A stretch of DNA of 52,921 bases from Sellimonas sp963559135. GTDB taxonomy: Bacteria > Bacillota > Clostridia > Lachnospirales > Lachnospiraceae. Under the pieces are notes generated by a model. The model saw only the letters and a list, made by a program, of their open reading frames with translations, had not been told where the DNA came from and did no database searches. A program made the position numbers and the translations under genes. The DNA is taken from contig CAUWJP010000023.1 in NCBI GenBank assembly GCA_963559135.1, positions 1 through 52,921 on the forward strand, read 5' to 3'. Below are positions 25,882-33,695 of the stretch, one piece after another (within the stretch, counting starts at the first letter, position 1; each line of letters opens with the position of its first letter).

Positions 25882-26526
25882 ATGGAACGGATCGTGTGCA
25901 TTTTGATCGGGTATGTTTTTGGGCTTTTCCAGACAGGTTATATTTACGGGAGATTGCATCATGTAGATATCCGGAAAATGGGAAGCGGTAATGCAGGCTC
26001 CACAAACGCGCTGAGAACACTTGGAGTGAAGGCAGGAGCGTGTACATTTTTGGGGGATTCCTTTAAGTGTATTTTTGCTGTGCTGGCAGTACGGCTGATT
26101 TTTGGAGAAACACACGGAGATATTCTGCCCCTTCTTTCTATTTACGCAGGAATGGGAGCGGTACTTGGACACAATTTCCCATTCTATCTGAAATTCAAGG
26201 GAGGAAAAGGTATTGCGGCCATGGCAGGACTTTTGGCCGCCCTTACGAATGTCTGGATCTGCTTGATTGCGATCGTGGTATTTGTTACAATAGTGGCAGT
26301 AACAAAATATGTTTCCGTTGGTTCGATTGCGGTCGTTTTGATTTTCTTTGCAGGTGTCGTATTCCGCGGGCAGACAGGAAGCTATGGGATGGCTGCTCCG
26401 TATTTATATGAAATGTATGTAGTGGCAGGCTTTCTGGCGGTTCTTGCAATCTGGAAGCACAGAGCGAATATCCAGAGACTGTTAAACGGCACGGAAAATA
26501 AAATCAGCTTCGGAAAGAAAAAATAG
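25882..26526 (+). CDS. plsY: Acyl-phosphate:glycerol-3-phosphate acyltransferase PlsY
   Basis: PlsY transfers an acyl group from acyl phosphate to glycerol 3-phosphate in the membrane, the first committed step of phospholipid synthesis. The motifs GSGNAGSTNALR, GHNFPFYLKFKGGKGIA and the hydrophobic helices (about five) match the family. The length of 214 aa is typical. It starts five bases after der, and gpsA, which makes its glycerol 3-phosphate substrate, follows 10 bases after its stop. Confidence 0.94.
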   Translation: MERIVCILIGYVFGLFQTGYIYGRLHHVDIRKMGSGNAGSTNALRTLGVKAGACTFLGDSFKCIFAVLAVRLIFGETHGDILPLLSIYAGMGAVLGHNFPFYLKFKGGKGIAAMAGLLAALTNVWICLIAIVVFVTIVAVTKYVSVGSIAVVLIFFAGVVFRGQTGSYGMAAPYLYEMYVVAGFLAVLAIWKHRANIQRLLNGTENKISFGKKK

Positions 26527-26536
26527 GAGGCACAGT

Positions 26537-27568
26537 ATGGCAAAAGTTGGAATTATGGGAGCCGGCAGCTGGGGAACGGCGATTTCATGGCTTCTGACAA
26601 ATAATGGACATGAGGTGACTGTCTGGTCCATCGACGCGAAAGAGGTGGAGATGCTGGACAGAGAGCGGGAACATAAGTCCAAACTTCCGGGAGTGAAGCT
26701 TCAGAACAGTATCCACTTTACAAACGAGATCCGGGAAGGGATTGAGGGAAAGGACTTTGTAGTGCTTGCCGTTCCATCGCCATTTACGAGATCGACGGCT
26801 CAGAAGATGAGGCCTTATGTTAAAGATGGCCAGATCCTTGTCAATGTGGCAAAAGGGATCGAGGAAAAGACGTTGATGACGCTGAGTGAACAGATTGAGG
26901 AAGAAGTGCCGCAGGCAGATGTAGCAGTTCTGTCGGGGCCAAGCCATGCGGAAGAAGTGGGAAAGGGACTGCCGACTACTTGTGTAGTTGGTGCCAGAAC
27001 GAAAGAGACGGCAGAGTACCTTCAGAAGGCATTTATGAGTGAAGTATTTCGTGTCTATACAAGTCCGGATGTCAAGGGAATTGAGCTCGGAGGATCTCTG
27101 AAAAATGTTATTGCCCTGGCGGCCGGTATTGCAGACGGACTCGGATACGGTGACAATACAAAAGCAGCCCTGATTACAAGAGGGATTGCAGAGATTGCCC
27201 GACTTGGGGTAAAGATGGGCGGAAAGATCGAGACATTTACCGGCTTGACAGGAATCGGAGATTTGATTGTAACCTGTGCAAGTGTTCACAGCCGGAACCG
27301 GAAGGCCGGATATCTGATTGGACAGGGAATGTCCATGCAGGAAGCTATGGACGAGGTTAAGATGGTTGTTGAAGGCGTTTACTCCGCAAAAGCTGCAAAA
27401 CAGCTTGCCGAGCAGTATCAGGTTTCCATGCCGATTGTGGAGCAGGTCAATCAAGTGCTCTTTGAAGGAAAAAGCCCGGCTGAGGCGGTCAAAGAGCTGA
27501 TGCTTCGTGACCGGAAAGAAGAACACAACGCACTTCCTTGGGGAGAGGAAGATACAGATACGAAATAA
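26537..27568 (+). CDS. gpsA: NAD(P)-dependent glycerol-3-phosphate dehydrogenase
   Basis: GpsA reduces dihydroxyacetone phosphate to sn-glycerol 3-phosphate. The nucleotide-binding motif GIMGAGSWGTA is at the N terminus. LSGPSHAEEVGKGLPT and the catalytic-lysine region GGSLKNVIALAAGIADGLG are diagnostic, as is the FTGLTGIGDLIVTC segment. The length of 343 aa is standard. AGGAGG precedes ATG 26537. With plsY it forms a phospholipid-precursor pair. Confidence 0.95.
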   Translation: MAKVGIMGAGSWGTAISWLLTNNGHEVTVWSIDAKEVEMLDREREHKSKLPGVKLQNSIHFTNEIREGIEGKDFVVLAVPSPFTRSTAQKMRPYVKDGQILVNVAKGIEEKTLMTLSEQIEEEVPQADVAVLSGPSHAEEVGKGLPTTCVVGARTKETAEYLQKAFMSEVFRVYTSPDVKGIELGGSLKNVIALAAGIADGLGYGDNTKAALITRGIAEIARLGVKMGGKIETFTGLTGIGDLIVTCASVHSRNRKAGYLIGQGMSMQEAMDEVKMVVEGVYSAKAAKQLAEQYQVSMPIVEQVNQVLFEGKSPAEAVKELMLRDRKEEHNALPWGEEDTDTK

Positions 27569-27577
27569 AACAGGTCT

Positions 27578-27628
27578 AAATACCTCCTTGCAGGCATACA
27601 TTGGTATCAGCATTGCAAGGGGGTATTT
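27578..27628 (+). promoter_or_regulatory. Long hairpin enclosing the spoIVA ribosome-binding site
   Basis: Bases 27578-27592 (AAATACCTCCTTGCA) and 27614-27628 (TGCAAGGGGGTATTT) pair over all 15 positions, with one G-U pair. The right arm contains AAGGGGG, the spoIVA ribosome-binding site. On transcripts from gpsA the hairpin could terminate or block spoIVA translation. The loop holds CATACATT (27595-27602), which matches the SigE -10 consensus. I found no well-spaced SigE -35. Confidence 0.65.
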
Positions 27629-27630
27629 TC

Positions 27631-29103
27631 ATGGAGAATTTTCAGCTTTATCATGATATGCAAGTCAGAACAAACGGGGAGATTTATCTTGGGATTGTAG
27701 GTCCGGTACGGACGGGGAAGTCCACGTTTATCAAGCGGTTTATGGATCTTCTTGTTCTCCCGCATATGAGTGATGAAAATCAGCGGGCGAGGACGATGGA
27801 TGAACTACCGCAGTCCTCTTCTGGAAAAACGATCATGACGACAGAGCCCAAATTTATTCCAAAAGAGGCGGCGGAGATTACACTTTCAGATGACGTCCGT
27901 GTCCGTGTCCGACTGATTGACTGTGTCGGATATATGACAGAAGGGGCAAAAGGACATATTGAAGACGGAGAGGAACGAAAAGTCAAGACACCTTGGTTTG
28001 ATTATGAGATTCCATTTACTAAAGCGGCCGGAATCGGAACGAGGAAGGTGATTCACGACCATGCGACCATTGGGATTGTAGTGACTACGGACGGGACAAT
28101 CGGGGAGATCCCAAGGGAGGCGTACCGTGATCCGGAAGGAAAGACGATCCGGGAGTTAAAGGATATCGGCAAACCATTTCTCGTTCTGGTGAATTCTGCA
28201 AGACCTTACGGAAAGGAAGCGTCAGAGACGGTAAAAGAGATTCAGGAGGCTTATCAGGTAGCGGCGATACCTGTCAACTGTGAGCAGCTGAAAGAAGAGG
28301 ATATTCACCGAATGATGGAAGAGATTTTATTTGAATTTCCGGTTTCCGAAATGGAATTTTATATACCGAAATGGGTGGAGATGCTGCCAAGAGACCACAG
28401 GATCAAGGCGGAAATGGTGTCATATATCAGAGGGTTGATGGATGAAAAGACTGAGATTCGGGATTTCATCGGAGGAATTGAACAGCCGGATGATACATAT
28501 ATCGAGAATGTTCGCGTGGATCATATTGCGATGGATACCGGATGTATCCGGATGGAAATTCGTGTCTATGAGAAGTACTATTACGAGATGCTCAGTGAGA
28601 TAACAAACACAAAGATACAAAATGAGTACGAACTCCTTGAGGCTATGAAGGAAATGTCCGTTCTTCAGGCGGAATATGCTAATGTCAAAGATGCCATGGA
28701 CAGTGTCAGGGCAAAGGGCTACGGTGTGGTGAGTCCGAAAAAAGAGGAGATATCCCTCACTGATCCGGAAATCATCAAGCAGGGAAGCAAGTACGGAGTG
28801 AAGATCCACTCAGAGGCACCGTCGATCCATATGATCCGGGCCAATATAGAGACGGAGATTGCACCAATTGTAGGCAACGAGCAGCAGGCACAGGATATCC
28901 TGCGGTATATCAAGGAGGCAAAAGAACAGGAAGGAGGAGTTTGGAAAACCAACATTTTTGGAAAAACGATCGAGGAACTAGTGATGGATGGAATGAGGCA
29001 TAAGATTACGATGATCAATGACGAATGTCAGGGAAAGCTTCAGGATGCAATGCAGAAAATTGTAAACGACAGCAATGGAGGGATTGTCTGTATCATTATC
29101 TAA
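27631..29103 (+). CDS. spoIVA: Stage IV sporulation protein A
   Basis: SpoIVA is the ATPase that coats the forespore outer membrane and forms the basement layer of the spore coat. The Walker A motif GPVRTGKST is near residue 25, and DCVGYMTEGAKGH follows in the expected Walker B area. The C-terminal tail, ending SNGGIVCIII, matches the family. The length of 490 aa is standard. ATG 27631 lies six bases after AAGGGGGT; an in-frame TTG at 27601 is inside the hairpin. In Bacillus spoIVA is made in the mother cell under SigE. Its presence shows the organism belongs to a sporulating lineage. Confidence 0.97.
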   Translation: MENFQLYHDMQVRTNGEIYLGIVGPVRTGKSTFIKRFMDLLVLPHMSDENQRARTMDELPQSSSGKTIMTTEPKFIPKEAAEITLSDDVRVRVRLIDCVGYMTEGAKGHIEDGEERKVKTPWFDYEIPFTKAAGIGTRKVIHDHATIGIVVTTDGTIGEIPREAYRDPEGKTIRELKDIGKPFLVLVNSARPYGKEASETVKEIQEAYQVAAIPVNCEQLKEEDIHRMMEEILFEFPVSEMEFYIPKWVEMLPRDHRIKAEMVSYIRGLMDEKTEIRDFIGGIEQPDDTYIENVRVDHIAMDTGCIRMEIRVYEKYYYEMLSEITNTKIQNEYELLEAMKEMSVLQAEYANVKDAMDSVRAKGYGVVSPKKEEISLTDPEIIKQGSKYGVKIHSEAPSIHMIRANIETEIAPIVGNEQQAQDILRYIKEAKEQEGGVWKTNIFGKTIEELVMDGMRHKITMINDECQGKLQDAMQKIVNDSNGGIVCIII

Positions 29104-29116
29104 ACTGGATAAAAGG

Positions 29117-29164
29117 GCCTGTACGCAAAAAGTTGAAAAACTTGATTAACGTACAGGCTTCTTT
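29117..29164 (+). terminator. Terminator after spoIVA
   Basis: GCCTGTACG (29117-29125) and CGTACAGGC (29150-29158) pair perfectly over nine bases around a 24-base loop, followed by TTCTTT. The T run is imperfect. Confidence 0.6.
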
Positions 29165-29204
29165 GTGGTATACTTGATCTGTTAGAGAAAGAAGGAGAGC
29201 GGAT

Positions 29205-29531
29205 ATGATTATGATTACGGGCGGAAGCTTTCAAGGAAAGACAGAGTTTGCAAGGACACAGTACCCGGACCAGGAGATCGTTGCACATTTTGAAGAGCAG
29301 ATTTTACAGTGTATCCGGGAGAATCAGGATCCCGCAGCGTACACCGGACAGTTTATTGAGAACCATCCGGATGCAGTTGTTCTGATGGATGAAATTGGAA
29401 ACGGAATTGTTCCGGTAGACCGGGAAGAGCGGGCATGGAGAGAGGCTGCAGGACGGGCCGGCTGTCGGCTGGCCGAAGAGGCCAAGGAAGTCTACCGTGT
29501 CATGGCAGGGATCGGGATCAGAATCAAATGA
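29205..29531 (+). CDS. Short CobU-like nucleotide-binding protein
   Basis: CobU phosphorylates adenosylcobinamide and adds GMP during cobalamin assembly. This protein keeps the N-terminal P-loop (GGSFQGKT) and the CobU-like C-terminal part (DEIGNGIVPVDREER and the AAGRAGCRLAEEA stretch). At 108 aa it is well short of the usual 180 or so, and the middle of CobU, where the guanylylated His would lie, is missing. It may be a reduced kinase or serve another purpose. Its stop overlaps the next gene (ATGA), also a tetrapyrrole-type enzyme. An extended -10 TGGTATACT lies at 29166-29174. Confidence 0.7.
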   Translation: MIMITGGSFQGKTEFARTQYPDQEIVAHFEEQILQCIRENQDPAAYTGQFIENHPDAVVLMDEIGNGIVPVDREERAWREAAGRAGCRLAEEAKEVYRVMAGIGIRIK

Positions 29532-30022
29532 GCAAGGAAAGATATCCGCGGTTTCCGCTCTTTTTGAGTCTGTGTGGCAGAGAAATTTTGATTGTCGGCG
29601 CCGGAAATATTGCGGTCCGCAGAGCCGGCATTCTTCTTCCCTTTGGCTGCAGAATCTGGATGTGCGCTCCGGAAAGAGAAGACGAGCTGAAAGAGCCTCT
29701 TAGAGGATGGATCTTGGACGGAAAAGTCCGATATGAGAGCAGACGGTTTGAAAAGGGCGTGCTGACCGGACGGGAATTTCTTGTTTTTGCGGCTACGGAC
29801 GAAAGTGAAACAAATGCAGAGATTGTTCAGATATGCAGAGAAAAAGGAATTCTGGTGAATAATGCATCGGACGCTTCCATGTGTGATTTTTTCTTTCCAT
29901 CTGTATTGCGAGACGAGGAGATCGTGATCGGAATTGCGGGAGACGGAAGCGACCACAGAAAGGTAAAACAGATACGAAAAAAGATACAGGACATGCTGAA
30001 AGGAGAGAACAGACCCAAATGA
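29528..30022 (+). CDS. Precorrin-2 dehydrogenase/sirohydrochlorin ferrochelatase-like protein
   Basis: The 164-aa protein matches the N-terminal CysG/Met8p/SirC domain, which oxidises precorrin-2 to sirohydrochlorin with NAD on the route to siroheme or cobalamin. The NAD motif is IVGAGNIAVRRAG near residue 20, followed by FAATDESETNAEI and VNNASDASMCDFFFPS. The methyltransferase part of full-length CysG is absent, as in single-domain SirC proteins. ATG 29528 overlaps the previous stop, and its own stop overlaps the next gene. No other tetrapyrrole gene is nearby. Confidence 0.85.
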   Translation: MSKERYPRFPLFLSLCGREILIVGAGNIAVRRAGILLPFGCRIWMCAPEREDELKEPLRGWILDGKVRYESRRFEKGVLTGREFLVFAATDESETNAEIVQICREKGILVNNASDASMCDFFFPSVLRDEEIVIGIAGDGSDHRKVKQIRKKIQDMLKGENRPK

Positions 30023-30705
30023 AAGTCACTTATCTGTATCACAGTGGATTTACAGTAGAAGATGAACATGCAATGTATGTTTTTGATTATTATAAGGGGG
30101 AACTGCCAAAGACCAAGGCCGAAAAGCAGCTGTACGTTTTTGTGAGTCACCGTCACAGCGACCACTATAACCCGGAAATTTTTGAATGGGAGAAAGAGCA
30201 TCCGAAGATTCAGTATATTTTATCGGACGATGTGGAGGCGGACGCGGCTCCGAACAGGATCTTTCTTCCGCCGGATAAAAAAGTAAAAATTGGAACGCTG
30301 AAAGTAGAGACACTTCGCTCTACAGATGAAGGAGTGGCTTTTCTCATTGCTTTTCGTGACAAGAGAATTTACCATGCAGGAGATCTGAACTGGTGGCACT
30401 GGGAAGGCGAGAGTATTGATTATAACCGCGGCATGCGCAAAAATTACCAGAAGGAAATCAAAAAGCTTGCACGAAAGAAGATTGATCTGGCGTTTGTTGT
30501 CCTGGATCCAAGACAGGGAGGAGCAGCATTTTCCGGTATCGATTATTTTATGCGAAATGTAAGAGCGGAGCATGTCTTTCCGATGCATATGTGGAAAGAT
30601 TATGGTCTGACGGACCGGCTACTGACTTCAGAGATTTCCGCAGGCTACCGGAACAGGATTCACCGTGTATGGGAGGAAGGTCAGACTGTGGAGATCAAGG
30701 AATGA
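30019..30705 (+). CDS. Metallo-beta-lactamase-fold hydrolase
   Basis: This 228-aa protein has the metal-binding HRHSDH motif near residue 43, a central HAGDLNWWHW segment providing further ligands, and a distal His in FPMHMW. These fit the MBL-fold hydrolase superfamily, resembling the UlaG-like branch; the substrate cannot be told from sequence. The start ATG overlaps the previous stop (ATGA), so it is coupled to the CobU-like and precorrin-2 dehydrogenase genes. rnhA begins 14 bases after its stop. Confidence 0.82.
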   Translation: MKVTYLYHSGFTVEDEHAMYVFDYYKGELPKTKAEKQLYVFVSHRHSDHYNPEIFEWEKEHPKIQYILSDDVEADAAPNRIFLPPDKKVKIGTLKVETLRSTDEGVAFLIAFRDKRIYHAGDLNWWHWEGESIDYNRGMRKNYQKEIKKLARKKIDLAFVVLDPRQGGAAFSGIDYFMRNVRAEHVFPMHMWKDYGLTDRLLTSEISAGYRNRIHRVWEEGQTVEIKE

Positions 30706-30719
30706 AAAGGAGAATAAAC

Positions 30720-31211
30720 ATGCTTGTAAAAATCTATACGGACGGTGCGGCAAGAGGAAATCCGGACGGACCGGGAGGATATGGAACCATTCTATCCTAT
30801 ACGGATTCGAAAGGGCAGACCCACATACGAGAGCTTTCCCAGGGATACGAAAAGACGACCAACAACCGGATGGAGCTGATGGCAGTGATCGCCGGATTGG
30901 AGGCGCTGAACAGACCATGTGAAGTGGAGATCTATTCAGACTCCAAATATGTAGTAGATGCGTTCAACCAGCACTGGATTGACAACTGGATACGAAAAGG
31001 CTGGAAACGCGGGAAAAACGAACCGGTCAAAAATATTGATCTCTGGAAACGGCTTTTGGAGGCTGTAAAGCCGCATAAGATGACATTTATCTGGGTAAAA
31101 GGTCATGACGGGCACCCTCAGAATGAACGGTGTGATGAGCTTGCGACAACGGCAGCGGACGGAGAGAACAAGATCATTGATGAAGGGCTTGCAAGTGAAG
31201 GACAATTGTGA
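30720..31211 (+). CDS. rnhA: Ribonuclease HI
   Basis: RNase HI cuts the RNA strand of RNA-DNA hybrids, for example R-loops and Okazaki primers. The acidic active site is visible as the Asp in IYTDGAARGNP, the Glu in NRMELMAVI and the Asp in YSDSKYVVDA, with a final Asp in the C-terminal RCDELA segment. The basic handle region (RKGWKRGKNEPVKN) is present. The length of 163 aa is close to the E. coli enzyme. AAAGGAG supports ATG 30720. The RNase P RNA follows immediately. Confidence 0.94.
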   Translation: MLVKIYTDGAARGNPDGPGGYGTILSYTDSKGQTHIRELSQGYEKTTNNRMELMAVIAGLEALNRPCEVEIYSDSKYVVDAFNQHWIDNWIRKGWKRGKNEPVKNIDLWKRLLEAVKPHKMTFIWVKGHDGHPQNERCDELATTAADGENKIIDEGLASEGQL

Positions 31212-31217
31212 TATTGT
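31189..31217 (+). promoter_or_regulatory. Weak candidate promoter of rnpB
   Basis: TTGCAA and TATTGT are separated by 17 bases, overlapping the rnhA 3' end, and would start transcription at the expected RNase P RNA 5' end. Each box matches only four of six consensus bases. Confidence 0.35.
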
Positions 31218-31226
31218 ATTACAGGT

Positions 31227-31570
31227 GCAGGTAAGATAAACAGTCGCGGCTGCGAATCCCGAAAGGGTGCAGACGAGGAAAGTCCGGGCTTCATAGGGCA
31301 GGATGCCGGATAACGTCCGGTGGAGGCGACTCCAAGGATAGTGCAACAGAAATAAACCGCCGCTTATGCGGTAAGGGTGGAAAGGCAGCGTAAGAGACTA
31401 CCGCTTTTCTGGTAACAGAAGAGGCATATGTAAACCCCATCCGAAGAAAGACCGAATGAAAACGATACGGCGGCCCGTCGTGTTTTAGGTGGGTTGATGG
31501 ACTCCTGCGGCAACGCAGGAGCTAGATAGATGACTGTTCAAGACATAACCCGGCTTATCGTCTTGCCTGC
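31227..31570 (+). ncRNA. rnpB: RNase P RNA (bacterial class A)
   Basis: This is the catalytic RNA that removes 5' leaders from tRNA precursors. Conserved core blocks are present: GAGGAAAGTCCGGGCT near 31274, GGTGGAAAGGCAGCG near 31376, and AGATAGATGACTGTTC near 31524, followed by ACATAACCCGGCTTATCG. The ends were set by helix P1: GCAGGTAAGA (31227-31236) pairs with TCTTGCCTGC (31561-31570) over 10 bases. The presence of the P1 closing helix and of the 3' CGGCTTAT supports class A. It follows rnhA and is followed by its own terminator. Confidence 0.96.
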
Positions 31571-31586
31571 CGTTTATACAGAAAGT

Positions 31587-31619
31587 AAAAAAGGGTGCGG
31601 TGCAGACCGAACCCTTTTT
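31587..31619 (+). terminator. Terminator of rnpB
   Basis: AAAAAGGGT (31587-31595) pairs with ACCCTTTTT (31611-31619); inside, after one mismatch, CGGT pairs with ACCG around GCAG. The A- and T-rich ends provide the U tract. Confidence 0.8.
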
Positions 31620-31667
31620 ATAAGCTTTCCGGCAGAATGATATATTCGATTGACAGAATGGTAGTTT

Positions 31668-32006
31668 TTAGTGATAGCGCAGATAATCGGCAGCCATTTC
31701 AATCAGCTCTTTCGGATAAAGAGTGCCGTGAGAATGAAATCCGGGAAAGAAGATCCGGAGCTGCGCTTCATTGGCGGCCGCTATCTGGCAGACAGTGCGG
31801 ATCGCCCTTGCGATACTTGGAACAGAGACATGATACATATCGGAAATCGGCCGGTAGATTTCCTTTTGGATATTACATAGACAATGCTCGTCTTCCAGTA
31901 CAAGAAAGACGGCATCTTTCAGATAGTAAAAGCCTTTGTATCTTCCTGAAATTCCGATGCTTTTCAGGAAGATACTTAATTTTTCTTGCATATTTGATGT
32001 TGTCAT
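31668..32006 (-). CDS. Stand-alone Spo0A C-terminal (DNA-binding) domain protein
   Basis: The 112-aa protein matches the DNA-binding effector domain of Spo0A, the master sporulation regulator, but has no receiver domain. Family segments include IGISGRYKGFYYLKDAVFLVLED, with YRPISDMYHVSVPSIARAIR as the helix-turn-helix, and ELIEMAADYLR at the C terminus. ATG 32006 follows AGGAGGAAACAAAG; an upstream extension is unsupported. It stands alone between rnpB and pyrI, on the minus strand. It could bind 0A-type sites without needing phosphorylation, but its role is inferred only from the fold. Confidence 0.85.
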   Translation of the reverse strand: MTTSNMQEKLSIFLKSIGISGRYKGFYYLKDAVFLVLEDEHCLCNIQKEIYRPISDMYHVSVPSIARAIRTVCQIAAANEAQLRIFFPGFHSHGTLYPKELIEMAADYLRYH

Positions 32007-32047
32007 CTTTGTTTCCTCCTTGATTGGCCGGAAGCTTACATAACTTT

Positions 32048-32078
32048 TATATAAGAAGAGAGGAAAAAAGAAAGTCAA
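32048..32078 (-). promoter_or_regulatory. Candidate promoter of the Spo0A_C gene
   Basis: On the minus strand TTGACT (32073-32078) is followed after 18-19 bases by TTATAT/TATATA. Spacing is slightly long. Confidence 0.45.
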
Positions 32079-32124
32079 GATATGCAACAAAACGTGACAT
32101 TTCGCCATTCAAATGCAAAGTGTA

Positions 32125-32160
32125 GCAAAAAAGCACTGGGAGGGCATTTGCCCTCCCAGT
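32125..32160 (-). terminator. Terminator of pyrB-pyrI
   Basis: On the minus strand ACTGGGAGGGCA and TGCCCTCCCAGT pair over 11-12 bases just after the pyrI stop, followed by GC and a run of six T. Confidence 0.88.
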
Positions 32161-32163
32161 TGT

Positions 32164-32604
32164 TTATTTTCTATGATACTTTTCTTCGCAGTATTTACAA
32201 CGGTATTCTTCACGTTCCGGATCCGTCAGAATAAATACATGATCCAGCTCCTGCTCAATGGAAGTGATGCAGCGCGGGTTCTTGCAGCGGATCACATTGG
32301 TAATTTTCTTCGGAAGCTTTAGAGACATTTTATCTACAATCTTCTCATTCTCAATGATGTTTACCGTAATATTGTGATCGATAAAACCAAGTATATCCAG
32401 ATCAATCATTTCCAGCGGACATTCAATTTTGATGATGTCCTTTTTCCCCATCTTGTTGCTCTTTGCGTTTTTGATGATCGCAACGCAGCAGTCCAGTTTG
32501 TCAAGACGGAGATATTTGTAAATATCCATGCTTTTCCCTGCCTGGATATGATCCAGTACAAAGCCTTCGGAGATTCTTCCGATATTCAATGTATTTTTAA
32601 CCAT
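32164..32604 (-). CDS. pyrI: Aspartate carbamoyltransferase regulatory subunit
   Basis: PyrI binds nucleotides and gives allosteric control to aspartate carbamoyltransferase. The N-terminal nucleotide-binding domain has TLNIGRISEGFVLDHI, and the C-terminal zinc domain shows the four cysteines in RCKNPRC and YRCKYC. The length of 146 aa is normal. GGAGCAAATT precedes the start. It lies 26 bases after pyrB on the minus strand, the same order as in the enterobacterial pyrBI operon, and is followed by a terminator. The presence of PyrI means pyrimidine end products probably inhibit the enzyme. Confidence 0.94.
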   Translation of the reverse strand: MVKNTLNIGRISEGFVLDHIQAGKSMDIYKYLRLDKLDCCVAIIKNAKSNKMGKKDIIKIECPLEMIDLDILGFIDHNITVNIIENEKIVDKMSLKLPKKITNVIRCKNPRCITSIEQELDHVFILTDPEREEYRCKYCEEKYHRK

Positions 32605-32630
32605 AATTTGCTCCTTTCCAGATTTGCAGA

Positions 32631-33551
32631 TCAGTCGACGTGGATGTCGAGAAGAGTCAGGATCAGTGCCATCCGTACATAAACACCATATTTAGCCTGT
32701 TTAAAATAAACGGCGCGCGGATCGTCATCCACTTCCACAGAGATCTCATTGACCCTCGGAAGCGGATGGAGCACAAGCATATCCTTGCTGGCAAGTTCCA
32801 TTTTTTTCTTATCCAGAATGTAAAAGTCTTTCATGCGGACGTAATCTTCCTCGTTGAAGAAACGTTCTTTCTGAACACGGGTCATGTAAAGAATGTCCAG
32901 ATCCGGAAGAGCTTCTTCCATGCGGACAACCTCTTTATACGGAACGTTATTGCGTCTCAGTACATCGTGGCGGATGTAGGTCGGAAGGCGCAACTCTTCA
33001 GGGGAGATCAGTACAAAGTTAAGATTGTCATAACGGACAAGGGCCTGAATCAGTGAGTGGACGGTACGTCCGAATTTCAGATCCCCGCAAAGCCCGATTG
33101 TAAGATTGCCAAGACGCCCTTTCAGAGAACGGATCGTCAGAAGGTCGGTCAGTGTCTGGGTAGGGTGCTGGTGTCCTCCGTCGCCGGCATTGATGATCGG
33201 AATGGAAGAATGGGCAGCAGCTACCATCGGAGCGCCTTCTTTTGGATGACGCATCGCAACGATGTCGGCATAGCATGCCACAGTTCGAATTGTGTCCGAT
33301 ACACTTTCCCCCTTTGCAGCGGAACTCGAATCGGCAGAAGAAAAGCCAAGAACACTTCCGCCCAGGTTTAACATGGCAGCTTCATGACTTAAACGGGTAC
33401 GGGTACTTGGCTCATAAAACAATGTTGCTAATTTTTTTCCTGCACAGGCATGTGCATATTTCGCTGGATTCTTTTCAATATCATTGGCAAGATCTAAAAG
33501 CTTGTCCAGTTCTTCTACAGAAAAGTCCAGCGGACTCATTAAATGTCTCAT
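32631..33551 (-). CDS. pyrB: Aspartate carbamoyltransferase catalytic subunit
   Basis: PyrB makes N-carbamoyl-aspartate in pyrimidine synthesis. The carbamoyl-phosphate site FYEPSTRTRLSHE is near residue 48. The 80s loop is recognisable as SSSAAKGES, and HQHPTQTLTDLL and HPLPR are intact. The length of 306 aa is standard. GGAGGATGTTAT precedes ATG 33551. Only these two pyr genes are here, and I see no PyrR-type attenuator in the short leader. The divergent neighbour is pheA. Confidence 0.95.
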   Translation of the reverse strand: MRHLMSPLDFSVEELDKLLDLANDIEKNPAKYAHACAGKKLATLFYEPSTRTRLSHEAAMLNLGGSVLGFSSADSSSAAKGESVSDTIRTVACYADIVAMRHPKEGAPMVAAAHSSIPIINAGDGGHQHPTQTLTDLLTIRSLKGRLGNLTIGLCGDLKFGRTVHSLIQALVRYDNLNFVLISPEELRLPTYIRHDVLRRNNVPYKEVVRMEEALPDLDILYMTRVQKERFFNEEDYVRMKDFYILDKKKMELASKDMLVLHPLPRVNEISVEVDDDPRAVYFKQAKYGVYVRMALILTLLDIHVD

Positions 33552-33586
33552 ATAACATCCTCCTATTGCTACCTAACTCTCCTAAT

Positions 33587-33615
33587 AATATATAATAAAT
33601 TGATCTTGTTTTCAA
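33587..33615 (-). promoter_or_regulatory. Sigma-A promoter of pyrB-pyrI
   Basis: On the minus strand TTGAAA and TATATT are separated by 17 bases, about 36 bases upstream of the pyrB start. The leader is too short for a standard pyr attenuator. Confidence 0.7.
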
Positions 33616-33695
33616 CAGCCAATTCAAATATGAACGTAGATTTTGCAGAAGAAATGTATTATAATATGGAAGAGTTTAAGCGAAGGAGGAAGCAG

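Noticed and set aside
24759..25901. Long minus-strand frame (380 codons) opposite der
   Set aside because: It lies wholly against a clearly real gene, has no family resemblance, and is rich in His, Ile and Cys as expected of an antisense shadow.
27562..27602. Complete SigE promoter for spoIVA
   Set aside because: CATACATT is a good SigE -10, but ATA triplets upstream are spaced wrongly for a -35, so I report only the -10 resemblance.
26585..27613. Long minus-strand frame (342 codons) opposite gpsA
   Set aside because: Shadow of gpsA: no recognisable domain and skewed composition.
31595..32023. Plus-strand frame opposite the Spo0A_C gene
   Set aside because: It begins in the rnpB terminator and lies antisense to a recognisable Spo0A-type domain.
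33552..33695. PyrR-type attenuator or T-box between pyrB and pheA
   Set aside because: The leaders are too short and show neither the PyrR-binding hairpin nor T-box sequences.
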